Counted from the stretch's first letter, positions 53,705-63,441 are shown. The stretch is DNA of 64,000 nt from Haematobacter missouriensis (GCF_000740775.1 NZ_JFGS01000006.1:92769-156768); one strand, 5' to 3'. The notes: generated by a model from the sequence alone, not told the origin. Numbers and translations: made by a program.

Positions 53705-54655
53705 ATGATGGAAAAGCTTCTCCTTCGCGCTTGTTCCGACGATCTGCTTTCCGCGCCGCATTTTCCCGCTCTGCCGTCCGGCTGGCCGTTTCACATGGCA
53801 GTCGTTGCAGTGGCGTTGCCTGTAGGCTGCGCTCCGCCGGAGGGTTTGGCGGCACGGGTGGCTTCCGGGGCGGGGGTGTCCCGCGCAGAGGCAGCGTTCC
53901 GGGCGTTAATGGAAGGGGCGGAGCGATACGCGCTGCAGTATTCCGCCACGAGGCCTGCCCGTCTTGGGCCGCTGGCCACAGCCGGGGGGCCACCGGAGGA
54001 TGAGTCGGTGACACGGCTGACGCTTGGCGCTCCAGGGGGCGAGGGCGTCACCTCCCGTGGTACTGCGGCGGGCGAGAAGCTGCGGGACGCCGGTGATCGC
54101 GCCTGTCTCGAGACGCTGGAGCACCTCGCCCTTGATCGGCTGGCCGAAGGCGACGGTGCCACATTCCATAGCGTGCAGCTGCCCGAGCTCATGCCCTATC
54201 GCGGGTATCTCGACGGGCAGCTTCGCCGGCTGTCGCTCTGGATGGCCGCCGGGCCCCAGCATGTTGTGGCGATCGCGCTGACGGCGGACCGGAACGGAGG
54301 TCGCCCGACCGTCGGCTCCGCCGCTGGACAGGAGCCCCGTCAGACGGCTATGCGCGCGGTGGAGGAGGCGATGTTTCTCTGGCGCAATATGGTGGAGATG
54401 GAGCGGCGTGGCGCACCTGTTCCCATGGGGCCCGGCGGCGATGCAGCCCGGCTCTACCGGGGAGCGGTACCGACGCCCGGCTGGCTCGACGCGCTGACGG
54501 CGCGTGGCGGAGAGGGGCGGGCACCGCCGCAGCCTGTCGCGGACTCGGCCCCCCTTATAGAAACGGTGGCGCGCCTCGCAGGCCGGAGAGTACGGCTTTT
54601 CGACATGACCGTTTCCCCGCTGCCTGTCCCTGTCGCGCGGGTGGTTCTGGGCTAG
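53705..54655 (+). CDS. YcaO-domain protein
   Basis: 316 residues. The three YcaO ATP-site regions are recognisable: SGAGVSRAEAAFRALMEGAER (54-74, Glu70 and Glu73), GTAAGEKLRDAGDRACLETLEH (119-140, Glu136 and Glu139) and GSAAGQEPRQTAMRAVEEAM (204-223). The end, FDMTVSPLPVPVARVV, matches the usual DxT..D.GIPVVRV strand, but the chain stops there, shorter than the roughly 400 residues of many relatives. The first motif has Ala where most have Lys (GKG). YcaO proteins use ATP to activate peptide backbone amides (azoline, thioamide or amidine formation). No E1-like or TfuA partner gene is adjacent. Confidence 0.7.
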   Translation: MMEKLLLRACSDDLLSAPHFPALPSGWPFHMAVVAVALPVGCAPPEGLAARVASGAGVSRAEAAFRALMEGAERYALQYSATRPARLGPLATAGGPPEDESVTRLTLGAPGGEGVTSRGTAAGEKLRDAGDRACLETLEHLALDRLAEGDGATFHSVQLPELMPYRGYLDGQLRRLSLWMAAGPQHVVAIALTADRNGGRPTVGSAAGQEPRQTAMRAVEEAMFLWRNMVEMERRGAPVPMGPGGDAARLYRGAVPTPGWLDALTARGGEGRAPPQPVADSAPLIETVARLAGRRVRLFDMTVSPLPVPVARVVLG

Positions 54656-54806
54656 CAGGCCGCTGAAAAGTTCGGGAGCGTCATGTCCCGGGTCTGGAAA
54701 CCGGGAAATCAGCTTTGGAGTGATCCGAAAAGGCTGAATTCCGCCAGATTGCAAACGATTTCCCCTCCGGCATGGATCTGCAAAGGCTCGCTCGCGGCCT
54801 GTCAGA
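54655..54806 (+). repeat. Dispersed repeat, copy C (diverged)
   Basis: GCAGGCCGCTGAAAAGTTCG begins at the last base of the YcaO stop codon. Further on, GGTCTGGAAACCGGG, ACGATTTCCCCTCCGG and CCTGTCAGAG correspond in order to blocks of copies A and B. It fills most of the spacer 54656-54877. Confidence 0.5.
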
Positions 54807-54877
54807 GTTGTGCCACCAGCGATGCAACCGGCTCGCCTGCTCTGCGTTGGTTCATGGCTAAAGAGGACGGGAACGGA

Positions 54878-55792
54878 ATGCAGGCGAAGGCCCTCGGCGT
54901 GGTGGCGAATGCGGGATCGGGACGAAATTCGCGCGAGAAGGAAGCGGTTGAACACGCGATGAAGGTCTTCGGCCCCAACGCGCGGCTGGTTTACTGGGAG
55001 CCGGAAACCGACCGAATGGCCGATCTCATTGATGAGCTGGAAGCCGAGGGGCGCGATCTGATCGTGGCCGCCGGCGGAGACGGCACGATCATGGCTGTCG
55101 CCTCCGAGATGAGGGACCGCAAGGCCGCGATGGGTGTATTGCCGCTCGGCACGTTCAACTTCTTCGCGCGCGGGCTGGGTCTGCCGCAGGAGCCGCAGGA
55201 AGCGGCGGAGGCGATACTCGCAGGCCGGGCGGAGAAGATGTCACTCGGGACCGTGAACGGACAGGTATTCCTGAACAATGCGAGCCTTGGCATCTACCCC
55301 TCGATTCTGAAGCAGCGCGAGGACGTGTATGAACGCTGGGGGCGATACCGGTTGCTGGCCCACTGGTCTGTCATCAAGACCTTTCTTGGCTTTCAGCGAC
55401 CCATGAGCCTGTCCATCGTCGCGGATGGAGAACGGCGGGACTTTCGCACGCCGCTGCTGTTCGTGGCTCGCTCCGCCTATCAGATCGAGCACTACGGTCT
55501 TGAGGGGGCGGAAGCGATCAACGGAGATCGGTTCGCCATGTTCGTGGCCAAGGCCGAGGGTCGGACCGGCCTGTTCCGTCTTGCATGGCGGCTGGTGAGC
55601 AGGCGGCTTGAAGTCGGGCGTGACGTGACGCTCATCGATGCGGCGGAGATAGAAGTGGAACTGCGGCAAAAGACCCCTCTCGTCGCCTTCGATGGCGAGA
55701 AGGCACGGATGCGCGCGCCACTTCGCTTCAAAATCCTGAAGGACGCGATCAGCGTCGTCATGCCCCGCCCCGAAGACGAGGTGTCCGCATGA
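54878..55792 (+). CDS. Diacylglycerol/sphingosine kinase-like lipid kinase
   Basis: About 304 residues of the DAGK catalytic (LCB5) family. It has GVVANAGSGRNSREKE at the N terminus, the nucleotide motif IVAAGGDGTIMAVASEM, the LPLGTFNFFARGLGLP block and FLNNASLGIYPSI, with FDGEK near the C terminus. These enzymes phosphorylate diacylglycerol or related lipids at the membrane. The start at 54878 is favoured by a GGGA spacing; an ATG 24 bp earlier is possible. It overlaps the phosphoesterase gene by 4 bp, hinting at a common pathway. Confidence 0.86.
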   Translation: MQAKALGVVANAGSGRNSREKEAVEHAMKVFGPNARLVYWEPETDRMADLIDELEAEGRDLIVAAGGDGTIMAVASEMRDRKAAMGVLPLGTFNFFARGLGLPQEPQEAAEAILAGRAEKMSLGTVNGQVFLNNASLGIYPSILKQREDVYERWGRYRLLAHWSVIKTFLGFQRPMSLSIVADGERRDFRTPLLFVARSAYQIEHYGLEGAEAINGDRFAMFVAKAEGRTGLFRLAWRLVSRRLEVGRDVTLIDAAEIEVELRQKTPLVAFDGEKARMRAPLRFKILKDAISVVMPRPEDEVSA

Positions 55793-56781
55793 GTCGCATC
55801 GTCCACCTTTCCGATCTGCATTTCGGACGGACCGACCCCGCGCTGTTTGCCCCGCTCGTGGAGGTGGTGAACGATCTCAAGCCGGATCTCATTGTCATTT
55901 CCGGCGATTTCACCCAGCGTGCCCGTGTCTGGCAGTTCGAGGAAGCGCGTGCGTTCCTGAACCGGCTGTCCGGGCCGGTGCTGTCGGTTCCCGGCAATCA
56001 CGACACGCCGCTCGACAATCCCTTTGCGCGGTTCCTGATGCCGTGGAAGCGCTACCGCCGTTTCATCAGCCGGGAGCTGGAGCCGGAGTTCCGCAGCGAC
56101 GACATGGTGGTCGTGGGGGTCAACACGGTGAACCGCTTCGCCTGGCAGCAGGGAAGAATGCCGAAACACGCGCTGGGCCGCGCGAAAAAGGCCTTTGCCG
56201 AGGCAGGAGACGCGGCGCGTATCGTCGTGTTGCACCACCCGCTCGAGCAGCTGCCGGGTGCGCGGAAGCCGGTGATGCGGGGGGCGTCGAAAGCCGTCGA
56301 AGGCTTTGCCGGAGCGGGGGCGGAGATCGTGCTGTCGGGGCATATCCACAGCACCCACATCGCCCCGTTCACCCACTATCCGCATGTGCTGTTCGTGCAG
56401 GCGGGGACGGTCCTGTCCACCCGTCTCCGGGGAGAGAAGAACAGCTTCAACCTGATCGACATCAGTCACGACCAGGTGGAGATCGCGGCCATCGCCGTGG
56501 ATGAGGCGGGCCGCTTCGCCTCCACGCCGCCTCATGTCTTCCGGAAGGGCGAGGAAGGCTGGATCGCGGCGGACACCGACACTTCTGCCGAACCTGCCGC
56601 CAAACCTGTCCGCGCGGACATACCACCCACCCTGTCGGGCGAGGCGGAACATGTCCCTGTCCGGCCTGCGGGGGAGTTTGACTCACCGGCCGGGCAAGCC
56701 GGGCCGGAACAGGGCCAGCAGGGTATGCGGGATCCGATGGACATGCCGCCCGCCAGCATCCAAACGGCCCGGGGCCGCTAG
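55789..56781 (+). CDS. Calcineurin-like metallophosphoesterase
   Basis: 330 residues. Metal-binding motifs are in order: IVHLSDLHFGRTD (DxH), LIVISGDFTQRA (GDxxxR-like), VPGNHDTPL (GNHD), VVLHHPLEQ and LSGHIHSTHIA (GHxH). No signal peptide. The last 100 residues, rich in Pro, Ala and Glu, lie outside the domain and look unstructured. The substrate may be a phospholipid head group or nucleotide. The coupled lipid kinase favours lipid, which is inference. Confidence 0.88.
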   Translation: MSRIVHLSDLHFGRTDPALFAPLVEVVNDLKPDLIVISGDFTQRARVWQFEEARAFLNRLSGPVLSVPGNHDTPLDNPFARFLMPWKRYRRFISRELEPEFRSDDMVVVGVNTVNRFAWQQGRMPKHALGRAKKAFAEAGDAARIVVLHHPLEQLPGARKPVMRGASKAVEGFAGAGAEIVLSGHIHSTHIAPFTHYPHVLFVQAGTVLSTRLRGEKNSFNLIDISHDQVEIAAIAVDEAGRFASTPPHVFRKGEEGWIAADTDTSAEPAAKPVRADIPPTLSGEAEHVPVRPAGEFDSPAGQAGPEQGQQGMRDPMDMPPASIQTARGR

Positions 56782-56935
56782 TCATCGTTCTGTTCCTTGC
56801 GCTACCGGACACGCCGGTTTGACAATTTGCGCCTGCCGCGCCCGCTGCGGATGGGTTAGGCAGAGAGCAACCGCTTCCCTCAGGAGCCACTTCCCCCGCC
56901 CGCCGACGGCCGGACCAAGACAGAAAGGACAGTGC

Positions 56936-58732
56936 ATGTCGCGACCCGCCTCCCCTTCGCTCGACCTCGGTGTCATCGGAAACTGCTCCTCCGCCGCGCT
57001 CATCGACAGAGAGGCTTCCCTCGTCTGGATGTGCGCCCCGCGCCTTGACGGAGATCCCGTGTTCTGCCGCCTTCTGGACCGGGAGAAGGCAGAGGGGGGG
57101 GACTGGTCGATCCGGCTGGTGGATCAGGCAGGCTCCACCCAGCGCTATCGCCGCAACACCGCGATCATCGAGACGGAACTGGTCGACGGCGAGGGCAACC
57201 GCCTCCGCATCACCGATTTCTGTCCCCGCTTCCGGGCACATGGCCGGATGTTCCGCGGCCAGACGGTCGTGCGGCTGGTGGAGCCGGTTCAGGGGTCGCC
57301 CCGGATGCAGATGCTGATCCGTCCCCGTCATGACTATGGCAATGCCCGGCCGGAGACGACACGGGGCACGAACCACCTCCGCTTCCTTCTGGGAGAGCAG
57401 GTGCTGCGGCTGACCACCGATGCGCCGGTGGAATACATCGCGCATGAGACGCCCTTTATCGTGGACAGGCCCTATGCCTTCCTCCTCGGCCCGGACGAGC
57501 GGCTGACGGATTCGCCCCGCTCCATCGCGCGCTCCTTCCTGAGGGAGACGGAGCAGTACTGGCTCGAATGGGTACGCAGCCTGTCGATCCCGCCCGATTA
57601 CCAGGATGTGGTCATCCGCTCCGCCATCACGCTGAAACTCTGCTCGACGGAGGAGACGGGGGCGATCGTCGCCGCGCTGACGACCTCCATCCCGGAATAC
57701 GGCGACAGCGGGCGGAACTGGGATTACCGCTTCTGCTGGCTGAGGGATTCCTATTTCACCGTCAAGGCGCTGAACAGCCTGTCGGCCACGCGTACGATGG
57801 AGGACTATCTCTCCTACGTCTCCAACATCGCGATGGGGTCGGAGGGAGGATATCTTCAGCCGCTGTTCGGCCTGGGGCTGGAACGGGAAATCGACGAGCA
57901 CATCGTGCCGTCGCTTCCCGGCTATCGCGGACACGGCCCGGTGCGGCGGGGCAATGCCGCCTATACCCAGATCCAGAACGACGGCTACGGCTCCGTCATC
58001 CTGTCGATCATCCAGTGCTTCTTTGACGAACGCCTGCCCGTGATGGGGGGCGAGGCGCTGTTCCGCCAGTTGGAGGTTCTGGGTGCACAGGCGGAGAGCC
58101 GCTGGGACCAGCCCGACGCCGGGATCTGGGAATTCCGCACGCGGAACGGCGTGCATACCCATTCCTCCATGATGTGCTGGGCGGCCTGCGACCGGCTGGC
58201 GCGGATCGCGGCGCGGATCGGCTTGACGGAGCGTGCCCGCTACTGGCGGGAGGTGGCCGACCGCATCCGGGAAGGTGTGCTGAGCCGGGCATGGAATGCG
58301 GAACTGCAGAGCTTTGTCGCGACCTTCGGAGGCGGCGATCTGGACGCGAGCCTGCTGCTCATGCCGGAAATCGGCATTCTGGAGGCAGCCGACCCACGCT
58401 TCCTTTCCACCCTCGCGGCCTGCGAGAAGTGGCTCCGCTTCGGCAACCACCTTTACCGTTACCGCGCGCCGGATGATTTCGGAGAGCCGGAAACCGCCTT
58501 CACCGCCTGCACCTTCTGGCTCATTGATGCGCTGATCCGCGTGGGCCGGCGGGAGGAGGCGCGGGAGATCTTCCTCGACATCCTGTCACACCGCAATCCG
58601 ATGGGGCTGCTGTCCGAAGGGGTGCATGTGGAGAGCGGGGAGCTCTGGGGCAATTTCCCGCAGACCTATTCGATGGTCGGGCTGATCAACGCGGCGGCCC
58701 GGCTGTCGAGGAGCTGGGACGAGGTGCTCTGA
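56936..58732 (+). CDS. Glycoside hydrolase family 15 protein (glucoamylase/trehalase-like)
   Basis: 598 residues. The N-terminal beta domain begins LDLGVIGNCSSAALIDREASLVWMCAPRLDGDPVF, characteristic of bacterial GH15. The (alpha/alpha)6 domain has NWDYRFCWLRDSYF at about 263-276, EGGYLQPLFGLG, WEFRTRNGVHTHSSMMCWAA (general-acid Glu region) and GLLSEGVHVESGELWGNFPQTYSMVGLI (catalytic-base Glu). There is no signal peptide, so it is intracellular. Substrates of this group are maltodextrins or trehalose. AAAGGAC precedes the ATG at 56936; the open frame upstream overlaps the phosphoesterase gene and is not used. Confidence 0.92.
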   Translation: MSRPASPSLDLGVIGNCSSAALIDREASLVWMCAPRLDGDPVFCRLLDREKAEGGDWSIRLVDQAGSTQRYRRNTAIIETELVDGEGNRLRITDFCPRFRAHGRMFRGQTVVRLVEPVQGSPRMQMLIRPRHDYGNARPETTRGTNHLRFLLGEQVLRLTTDAPVEYIAHETPFIVDRPYAFLLGPDERLTDSPRSIARSFLRETEQYWLEWVRSLSIPPDYQDVVIRSAITLKLCSTEETGAIVAALTTSIPEYGDSGRNWDYRFCWLRDSYFTVKALNSLSATRTMEDYLSYVSNIAMGSEGGYLQPLFGLGLEREIDEHIVPSLPGYRGHGPVRRGNAAYTQIQNDGYGSVILSIIQCFFDERLPVMGGEALFRQLEVLGAQAESRWDQPDAGIWEFRTRNGVHTHSSMMCWAACDRLARIAARIGLTERARYWREVADRIREGVLSRAWNAELQSFVATFGGGDLDASLLLMPEIGILEAADPRFLSTLAACEKWLRFGNHLYRYRAPDDFGEPETAFTACTFWLIDALIRVGRREEAREIFLDILSHRNPMGLLSEGVHVESGELWGNFPQTYSMVGLINAAARLSRSWDEVL

Positions 58733-58931
58733 AGAAGCGGAGCATGCGTGAAGGCCGCACTGCGCCCCACGCCTTCACCACCCGGCGATCACACAGTTGT
58801 CATCGGGCAAACCTCTTCCTATCCTGACCCCGACCGCGCAGGCGGCCCCGGCCAAGGGGAGGGCCGGGGAAGGACATTCCCCGGGGAAGGAGGCGCTTTT
58901 CAAGGGAAGCGCTGTTGGAGGAGGACCATCC

Positions 58932-59876
58932 ATGAAACACTTCGCACTGGCGTCGCTGATTGCTGGCGCGCTTTCGCTACCCGCGATGGCTGCGGATTAC
59001 ACGATCATCGCCCCTGCCAATCCCGGCGGAGGTTGGGACCAGACGGCCCGCACCATGCAGACCGTGCTTCAGGAGGCGGGCATCTCGCGCAGCGTTCAGG
59101 TCCAGAACGTGCCGGGGGCGGGCGGTACCATCGGACTTGCGCAATTCGTCAGCCAGAAGAAGGGTGATCCCTCCGCGCTGATCGTGGGCGGCTACGTGAT
59201 GGTCGGGGCGATCCTGACCAACAAGTCGCCCGTCGGGCTGGACGACGTGACGCCCATCGCCCGGCTGACCGGGGAATATGAGGCCGTGGTCGTTCCCGCC
59301 TCCTCTCCGTTCCAGTCGATCGGCGACCTGATCGCCGCGTTGAAGGAGAAGCCCGGCGCGGTAAGCTGGGCGGGTGGCTCCGCCGGCGGGACGGATCACA
59401 TCGCGGTCGGCCTCATCGCCAAGGCAGCGGGCGTGGATCCGACAAAGATCAACTACATCGCCTATTCCGGGGGTGGCGAGGCGCTGGCTGCGATCCTTGG
59501 TGCGCAGGTTTCGGCGGGCGTTTCTTCGCTGGGCGAGTTCGAGGGGCAGATCAAGGCGGGCACGCTACGGCTTCTCGCGGTTTCCTCCGATGAGCGGGTG
59601 GCGGGCTTCGACGCGCCCACGCTGAAGGAGTCGGGACTGGACGTGGTGTTGGAGAACTGGCGCATGGTCGCTGCCGCGCCGGGCCTGACGCCGGAGCAGA
59701 AGGCCGCCGTCTCCGCCGATATCGAGAAGATGGTGAAATCGGCGGAGTGGCAGAAGCAGCTTTCCGACAAGGGCTGGGCAGATACCTATCTCGCGGGTGA
59801 CGCCTTCGACGCACAGTTGAAGGAAGACATCGCAGCGACGGACGCCGTGCTCAAAGACATCGGTCTGGTGAAATGA
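58932..59876 (+). CDS. tctC: Tripartite tricarboxylate transporter substrate-binding protein (TctC)
   Basis: About 314 residues with a signal peptide (MKHFALASLIAGALSLPAMA). Family marks are TIIAPANPGGGWDQTARTMQ, VQNVPGAGGTIGL, the pocket stretch VSWAGGSAGGTDHIAV and NYIAYSGGGEALAAILG. TctC proteins deliver citrate-like carboxylates to TctBA. GGAGGAGGACC precedes the ATG. It overlaps tctB by 4 bp. Confidence 0.93.
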   Translation: MKHFALASLIAGALSLPAMAADYTIIAPANPGGGWDQTARTMQTVLQEAGISRSVQVQNVPGAGGTIGLAQFVSQKKGDPSALIVGGYVMVGAILTNKSPVGLDDVTPIARLTGEYEAVVVPASSPFQSIGDLIAALKEKPGAVSWAGGSAGGTDHIAVGLIAKAAGVDPTKINYIAYSGGGEALAAILGAQVSAGVSSLGEFEGQIKAGTLRLLAVSSDERVAGFDAPTLKESGLDVVLENWRMVAAAPGLTPEQKAAVSADIEKMVKSAEWQKQLSDKGWADTYLAGDAFDAQLKEDIAATDAVLKDIGLVK

Positions 59877-60481
59877 GCGACGGCCCGGTGAACGGGCGGC
59901 ATCACGCTGAACCGCGCCACGGTGACCTGAGGCCCGGTGACCTGAGACCCGGTGCACGCAAGCATGGCGAACTGGGCCACGGTGAGCCGGGTCACGGCGA
60001 GAGGGACGCGCGGCGCGCCGATATCGGTGCGCTCGCCATCGCGGCAGGGCTGTTCTGCTTCGGCGCCGTCATCATCGTCGATGCGATGCAGCTCGCAGAT
60101 CTCGGTGGTTACTCGCAGGTCGGGCCCGGGACTGTCCCGGAAATCGTCGGCGGGGTGCTGATCCTGCTGGCAATCTGGACGGTCGTGGCGGCCTTCCGGC
60201 ACGATTTTCCCGAACGGGAGCGGGTGGAGGCCCCGCCACTTCTGTGGGTGGTGGGTGGACTGGTCGCCCAGATCCTTCTGCTGATCCCCGCAGGTTTCTC
60301 CATCGCCACGGGAGTGATGTTCGGCGCGACGGCGCGCGGCTTCGGCTATCGCAACCTCATTTTTGCCGTGATTGTGGGGGTCGTCCTGTCCTTCGCTGTC
60401 TGGCTGCTGTTTTCGCAGCTGCTGCAACTGCACCTGCCGGAAGGCGTGCTTGAAAACCTCTTTCTGAGGGCGATCCGGTGA
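59873..60481 (+). CDS. tctB: Tripartite tricarboxylate transporter small membrane subunit (TctB)
   Basis: 202 residues. From about residue 50 it has four hydrophobic helices ([87 protein letters not shown]) typical of TctB. The first 48 residues are a hydrophilic extension with repeats ([11 protein letters not shown]), encoded by an in-frame 15-bp duplication at 59921-59950. Start and tctC stop overlap (ATGA), which supports keeping this N terminus. Confidence 0.9.
   Translation: MSDGPVNGRHHAEPRHGDLRPGDLRPGARKHGELGHGEPGHGERDARRADIGALAIAAGLFCFGAVIIVDAMQLADLGGYSQVGPGTVPEIVGGVLILLAIWTVVAAFRHDFPERERVEAPPLLWVVGGLVAQILLLIPAGFSIATGVMFGATARGFGYRNLIFAVIVGVVLSFAVWLLFSQLLQLHLPEGVLENLFLRAIR
59921..59950. 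repeat. 15-bp in-frame tandem duplication inside tctB
   Basis: GGTGACCTGAGGCCC (59921) is followed directly by GGTGACCTGAGACCC (59936), giving GDLRP twice in the N-terminal extension of TctB. Confidence 0.85.
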
Positions 60482-61995
60482 CGACATTCGAATTCCTGCT
60501 GCAGGGCCTCGCCATCGCAATGCAGCCGATGAACCTGCTCTACGCGCTGATCGGGGTGACGCTGGGCACGGCGGTCGGCGTGCTGCCGGGGATCGGCCCC
60601 GCGCTGACCGTGGCGCTCCTGCTGCCGGTGACCTACAAGCTCGACCCGGCCGGATCGCTCATCATGTTCGCGGGCATCTACTACGGCGGCATGTATGGCG
60701 GCTCGACCACCTCCATCCTGCTGAACACGCCGGGGGAGAGTGCCTCCATCATCACCGCGCTGGAGGGCAACCGGATGGCGAGAAAGGGGCGGGGTGGCCC
60801 CGCGCTCGCCACGGCGGCCATCGGCTCTTTCGTGGCGGGGCTGATCGCGACGCTGCTGCTCGCCTTCATCGCGCCGCTCATCGTGAAGCTCGCGCTGGTG
60901 TTCGGCCCGCGGGAGTATTTCGCGCTGATGGTGCTGGCCTTCGTCACCGTTTCCTCCGCCTTCGGGGAATCGGCGCTGCGCGGGCTGACGTCGCTGTTTC
61001 TGGGGCTGGGGCTGGCCGTCATCGGGATCGACCAGCTTTCGGGGCAGGCGCGGCTTTCGTTCGGCATGCCCGAATTGCTCGACGGGGTGGAGGTGACGAC
61101 GCTGGCCGTCGCGATGTTCGCCATAGGGGAGGCGCTCTATCTCGCCTCGCAGCGGTGGTCGGGCAAGGACGAGGTGATCGCGGTCAAGGGGTCGCTCTGG
61201 ATGAACCGGCAGGACTGGAAACGGTCGTGGAAGCCCTGGCTCCGTGGCACAGCCATCGGCTTTCCCATCGGCGCCATGCCGGCAGGCGGCGCGGAGATCG
61301 GCACTTTCCTGTCCTATGCCGTCGAAAAGAAGATGACGAAGCATCCAGAGGAGTTCGGAGAGGGCGCCATCGAGGGGGTCGCCGGGCCGGAAGCCGCGAA
61401 CAATGCCTCCGCCGCAGGCACGCTGGTGCCGCTACTCACGCTCGGCCTGCCGACGACGGCGACGGCAGCGATCATGCTGGCCGGGTTCCAGCAGTTCGGC
61501 CTGCAGCCCGGGCCGCTGCTCTTCGCCACCAATCCCACGCTGGTCTGGGGGCTGGTGGCCTCGCTGCTGATCGCGAATGCCATGCTGCTCGTGCTGAACC
61601 TGCCGCTGATCGGGCTGTGGGTGAAGCTGCTTACTATCCCGCGGCCATGGCTTTACGCGGGCATCCTGCTCTTTGCGACGCTGGGCACCATCGGGGCCAA
61701 CCCCTCGGTGTTCGAGCTGGCGATGCTGCTGGCTTTTGGCCTTCTGGGCTTTGTGATGCGGCTTTTCGGCTATCCGATTGCGCCGATCGTGGTGGGGCTT
61801 ATCCTCGGCCCGCTGGCGGAGCAGCAGCTGCGCCGGGCGCTGGCGATCAGTCAGGGGGACTGGACGGTGCTTGTCTCCTCACCGGTCTCGGCGGGGCTGA
61901 TGACGGTGGCGGCGCTTGCCTTTGTCGTGCCGATGATCCTGCGTCTGCGTGGGCGCGGCAAAGTGTTGGGCCAGCTCGCCGCAGACGAGGACTGA
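60478..61995 (+). CDS. tctA: Tripartite tricarboxylate transporter large membrane subunit (TctA)
   Basis: 505 residues, about eleven to twelve helices. TctA signatures are [48 protein letters not shown] (the most conserved segment), [22 protein letters not shown] and [27 protein letters not shown]. It forms the transport channel and overlaps tctB by 4 bp. A strong hairpin follows the stop. Confidence 0.95.
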   Translation: MTTFEFLLQGLAIAMQPMNLLYALIGVTLGTAVGVLPGIGPALTVALLLPVTYKLDPAGSLIMFAGIYYGGMYGGSTTSILLNTPGESASIITALEGNRMARKGRGGPALATAAIGSFVAGLIATLLLAFIAPLIVKLALVFGPREYFALMVLAFVTVSSAFGESALRGLTSLFLGLGLAVIGIDQLSGQARLSFGMPELLDGVEVTTLAVAMFAIGEALYLASQRWSGKDEVIAVKGSLWMNRQDWKRSWKPWLRGTAIGFPIGAMPAGGAEIGTFLSYAVEKKMTKHPEEFGEGAIEGVAGPEAANNASAAGTLVPLLTLGLPTTATAAIMLAGFQQFGLQPGPLLFATNPTLVWGLVASLLIANAMLLVLNLPLIGLWVKLLTIPRPWLYAGILLFATLGTIGANPSVFELAMLLAFGLLGFVMRLFGYPIAPIVVGLILGPLAEQQLRRALAISQGDWTVLVSSPVSAGLMTVAALAFVVPMILRLRGRGKVLGQLAADED

Positions 61996-61997
61996 CG

Positions 61998-62021
61998 GGA
62001 AGGGGCGTTCGCGCCCCTTCC
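61998..62021. terminator. Hairpin between convergent tctA and aminopeptidase genes
   Basis: A perfect 10-bp stem GGAAGGGGCG / CGCCCCTTCC closed by TTCG (plus strand), 3 bp after the tctA stop and 8 bp before the aminopeptidase stop. It lies where both transcripts end, but has no T-tract on either side. Confidence 0.6.
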
Positions 62022-62029
62022 GCCATGGC

Positions 62030-63310
62030 TCAGCGGGTGGCCCATTCCCCCTTGCGGAACACGGGCACCCGTGTGCCATCCGCGCCGATCCCGTCGATGT
62101 CTATCTCACCGGAGCCGATCATCCAGTCCACGTGGATGAGGCTGGAATTGCCGCCCTGCGCGGCGATCTGCTCCGGCGTGAGCGTCGCCCCGTCGATGAA
62201 GCACTTGGAGTAGCACTGGCCCAGGGCGATGTGGCAGGCCGCGTTCTCGTCAAAAAGCGTGTTGTAGAACAGTAATCCCGACTGCGAGATGGGAGAGGAG
62301 TGCGGCACCAGCGCCACCTCTCCCAGCCGCCGCGCGCCCTCGTCCGTATCCAGCACTTTGAGCAGTACGGCCTCCCCCTTGGTCGCGCGCGCCTCCGTGA
62401 TGCGGCCGCCCTCGAACCGCACTTCGATATTGTCGATCAGCGTGCCCTGATGGGCGAGCGGCTTGGTGGAGCGGACATATCCCTCCACCCGCCGGGAGTG
62501 CGGCGTGGTGAACACCTCCTCCGTCGGGATATTGGGGTTGCAGATGACGCCGTTCTTCGCCGGTGAGGCGCCGCCCATCCACTCATGCCCGTCGGCGAGG
62601 CCCACCGTCAGGTCGGTGCCGGGCCCGGTGAAGTGGAGCGCCGCGAAACGGTGCCCGTTCAGCCAGCCGGCGCGGGTCTTCAGCGCGGCATTGTGTGCCG
62701 CCCAGGCAGCGACCGGATCCGGCCCGTCAACACGGGAGGCAGCGAAGATCGCGTCTGCCAGCTGCGCCACAGCCTCCTCTTCCGGCAGGTCGGGAAAGAC
62801 GAGCCGCGCCCAGGATGGGTTGGGATAGGAGACGATGTTCCAGTTGATATCGAAATTGGAGATCTTCTCCAGCGCGGGTTTGTAGGCGGCGGAATTGGCC
62901 CTGTTGGCGCGGGCCACTCTGGCCGGGTCCTGTTCGGCCAGCAGCATGGGATTGTCGCCCGAAACGGCAAGCCGCGCGGCATTCCCGTCATAGGCGGCCG
63001 CCATGCCGCGATAGAGCCAGTCCGGCGCGCGGTCGAACGAGGCATCCCGGCCATGCTGGAACCGGGACAGCGTCACCCCTTCATCCGACAGGATCGGTGT
63101 CACCACGCCCGCACCGGCAGCATAGGCCCGCGCGGCGATCCGGCGGACGAGAGGCAAGGCGGCGACCGGCGCGGTCAGCACCAGGTCCTGCCCGGGCTGG
63201 AGGTTCAGACCGACCTTCACGGCAACTTCCGCGAGACGGTCGAGCCGTTCCTCGCTCACGGGCCCACTCATTGGTTCGTTCGGGGGATCGACGGGGGATG
63301 GCTTGTTCAT
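62030..63310 (-). CDS. M29-family aminopeptidase (AmpS/PepS/aminopeptidase T-like)
   Basis: 426 residues. M29 features are the N-terminal ERLDRLAEVAVKVGLNLQPGQDLVLTAPV, AARLAVSGDNPMLLA, the metal Glu regions NIPTEEVFTTPHSRRVEGYVRSTKP and GARRLGEVALVPHSSPISQSG, and DENAACHIALGQCYSKC with HVDWMIGSGEIDIDG at the C terminus. These are cytosolic cobalt/zinc aminopeptidases with broad specificity. The ATG at 63310 is chosen over a GTG one codon earlier because GGAG lies 6 bp upstream of it. Confidence 0.92.
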   Translation of the reverse strand: MNKPSPVDPPNEPMSGPVSEERLDRLAEVAVKVGLNLQPGQDLVLTAPVAALPLVRRIAARAYAAGAGVVTPILSDEGVTLSRFQHGRDASFDRAPDWLYRGMAAAYDGNAARLAVSGDNPMLLAEQDPARVARANRANSAAYKPALEKISNFDINWNIVSYPNPSWARLVFPDLPEEEAVAQLADAIFAASRVDGPDPVAAWAAHNAALKTRAGWLNGHRFAALHFTGPGTDLTVGLADGHEWMGGASPAKNGVICNPNIPTEEVFTTPHSRRVEGYVRSTKPLAHQGTLIDNIEVRFEGGRITEARATKGEAVLLKVLDTDEGARRLGEVALVPHSSPISQSGLLFYNTLFDENAACHIALGQCYSKCFIDGATLTPEQIAAQGGNSSLIHVDWMIGSGEIDIDGIGADGTRVPVFRKGEWATR

Positions 63311-63411
63311 CACGCGCTCCTTGGCTTCGCGTAAAGCATAGTCCGCGCAGGGGCCGCGTCAAAGGACCGGTCTGCGCGAACGCTCTCTCTGGCTTCGGCC
63401 AGCCGGAAGGT

Positions 63412-63441
63412 CCGTTGGCCCGTCTTCCGTTGGCCCGTCTC
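63412..63441. repeat. 15-bp tandem duplication
   Basis: CCGTTGGCCCGTCTT (63412) is followed by CCGTTGGCCCGTCTC (63427). The spacer 63311-63955 otherwise holds nothing I can support as a gene. Confidence 0.8.

Noticed and set aside
56462..58450. A 662-codon minus-strand frame opposite the GH15 gene
   Set aside because: A shadow frame of a high-GC gene with no recognisable domains; the GH15 reading is secure.
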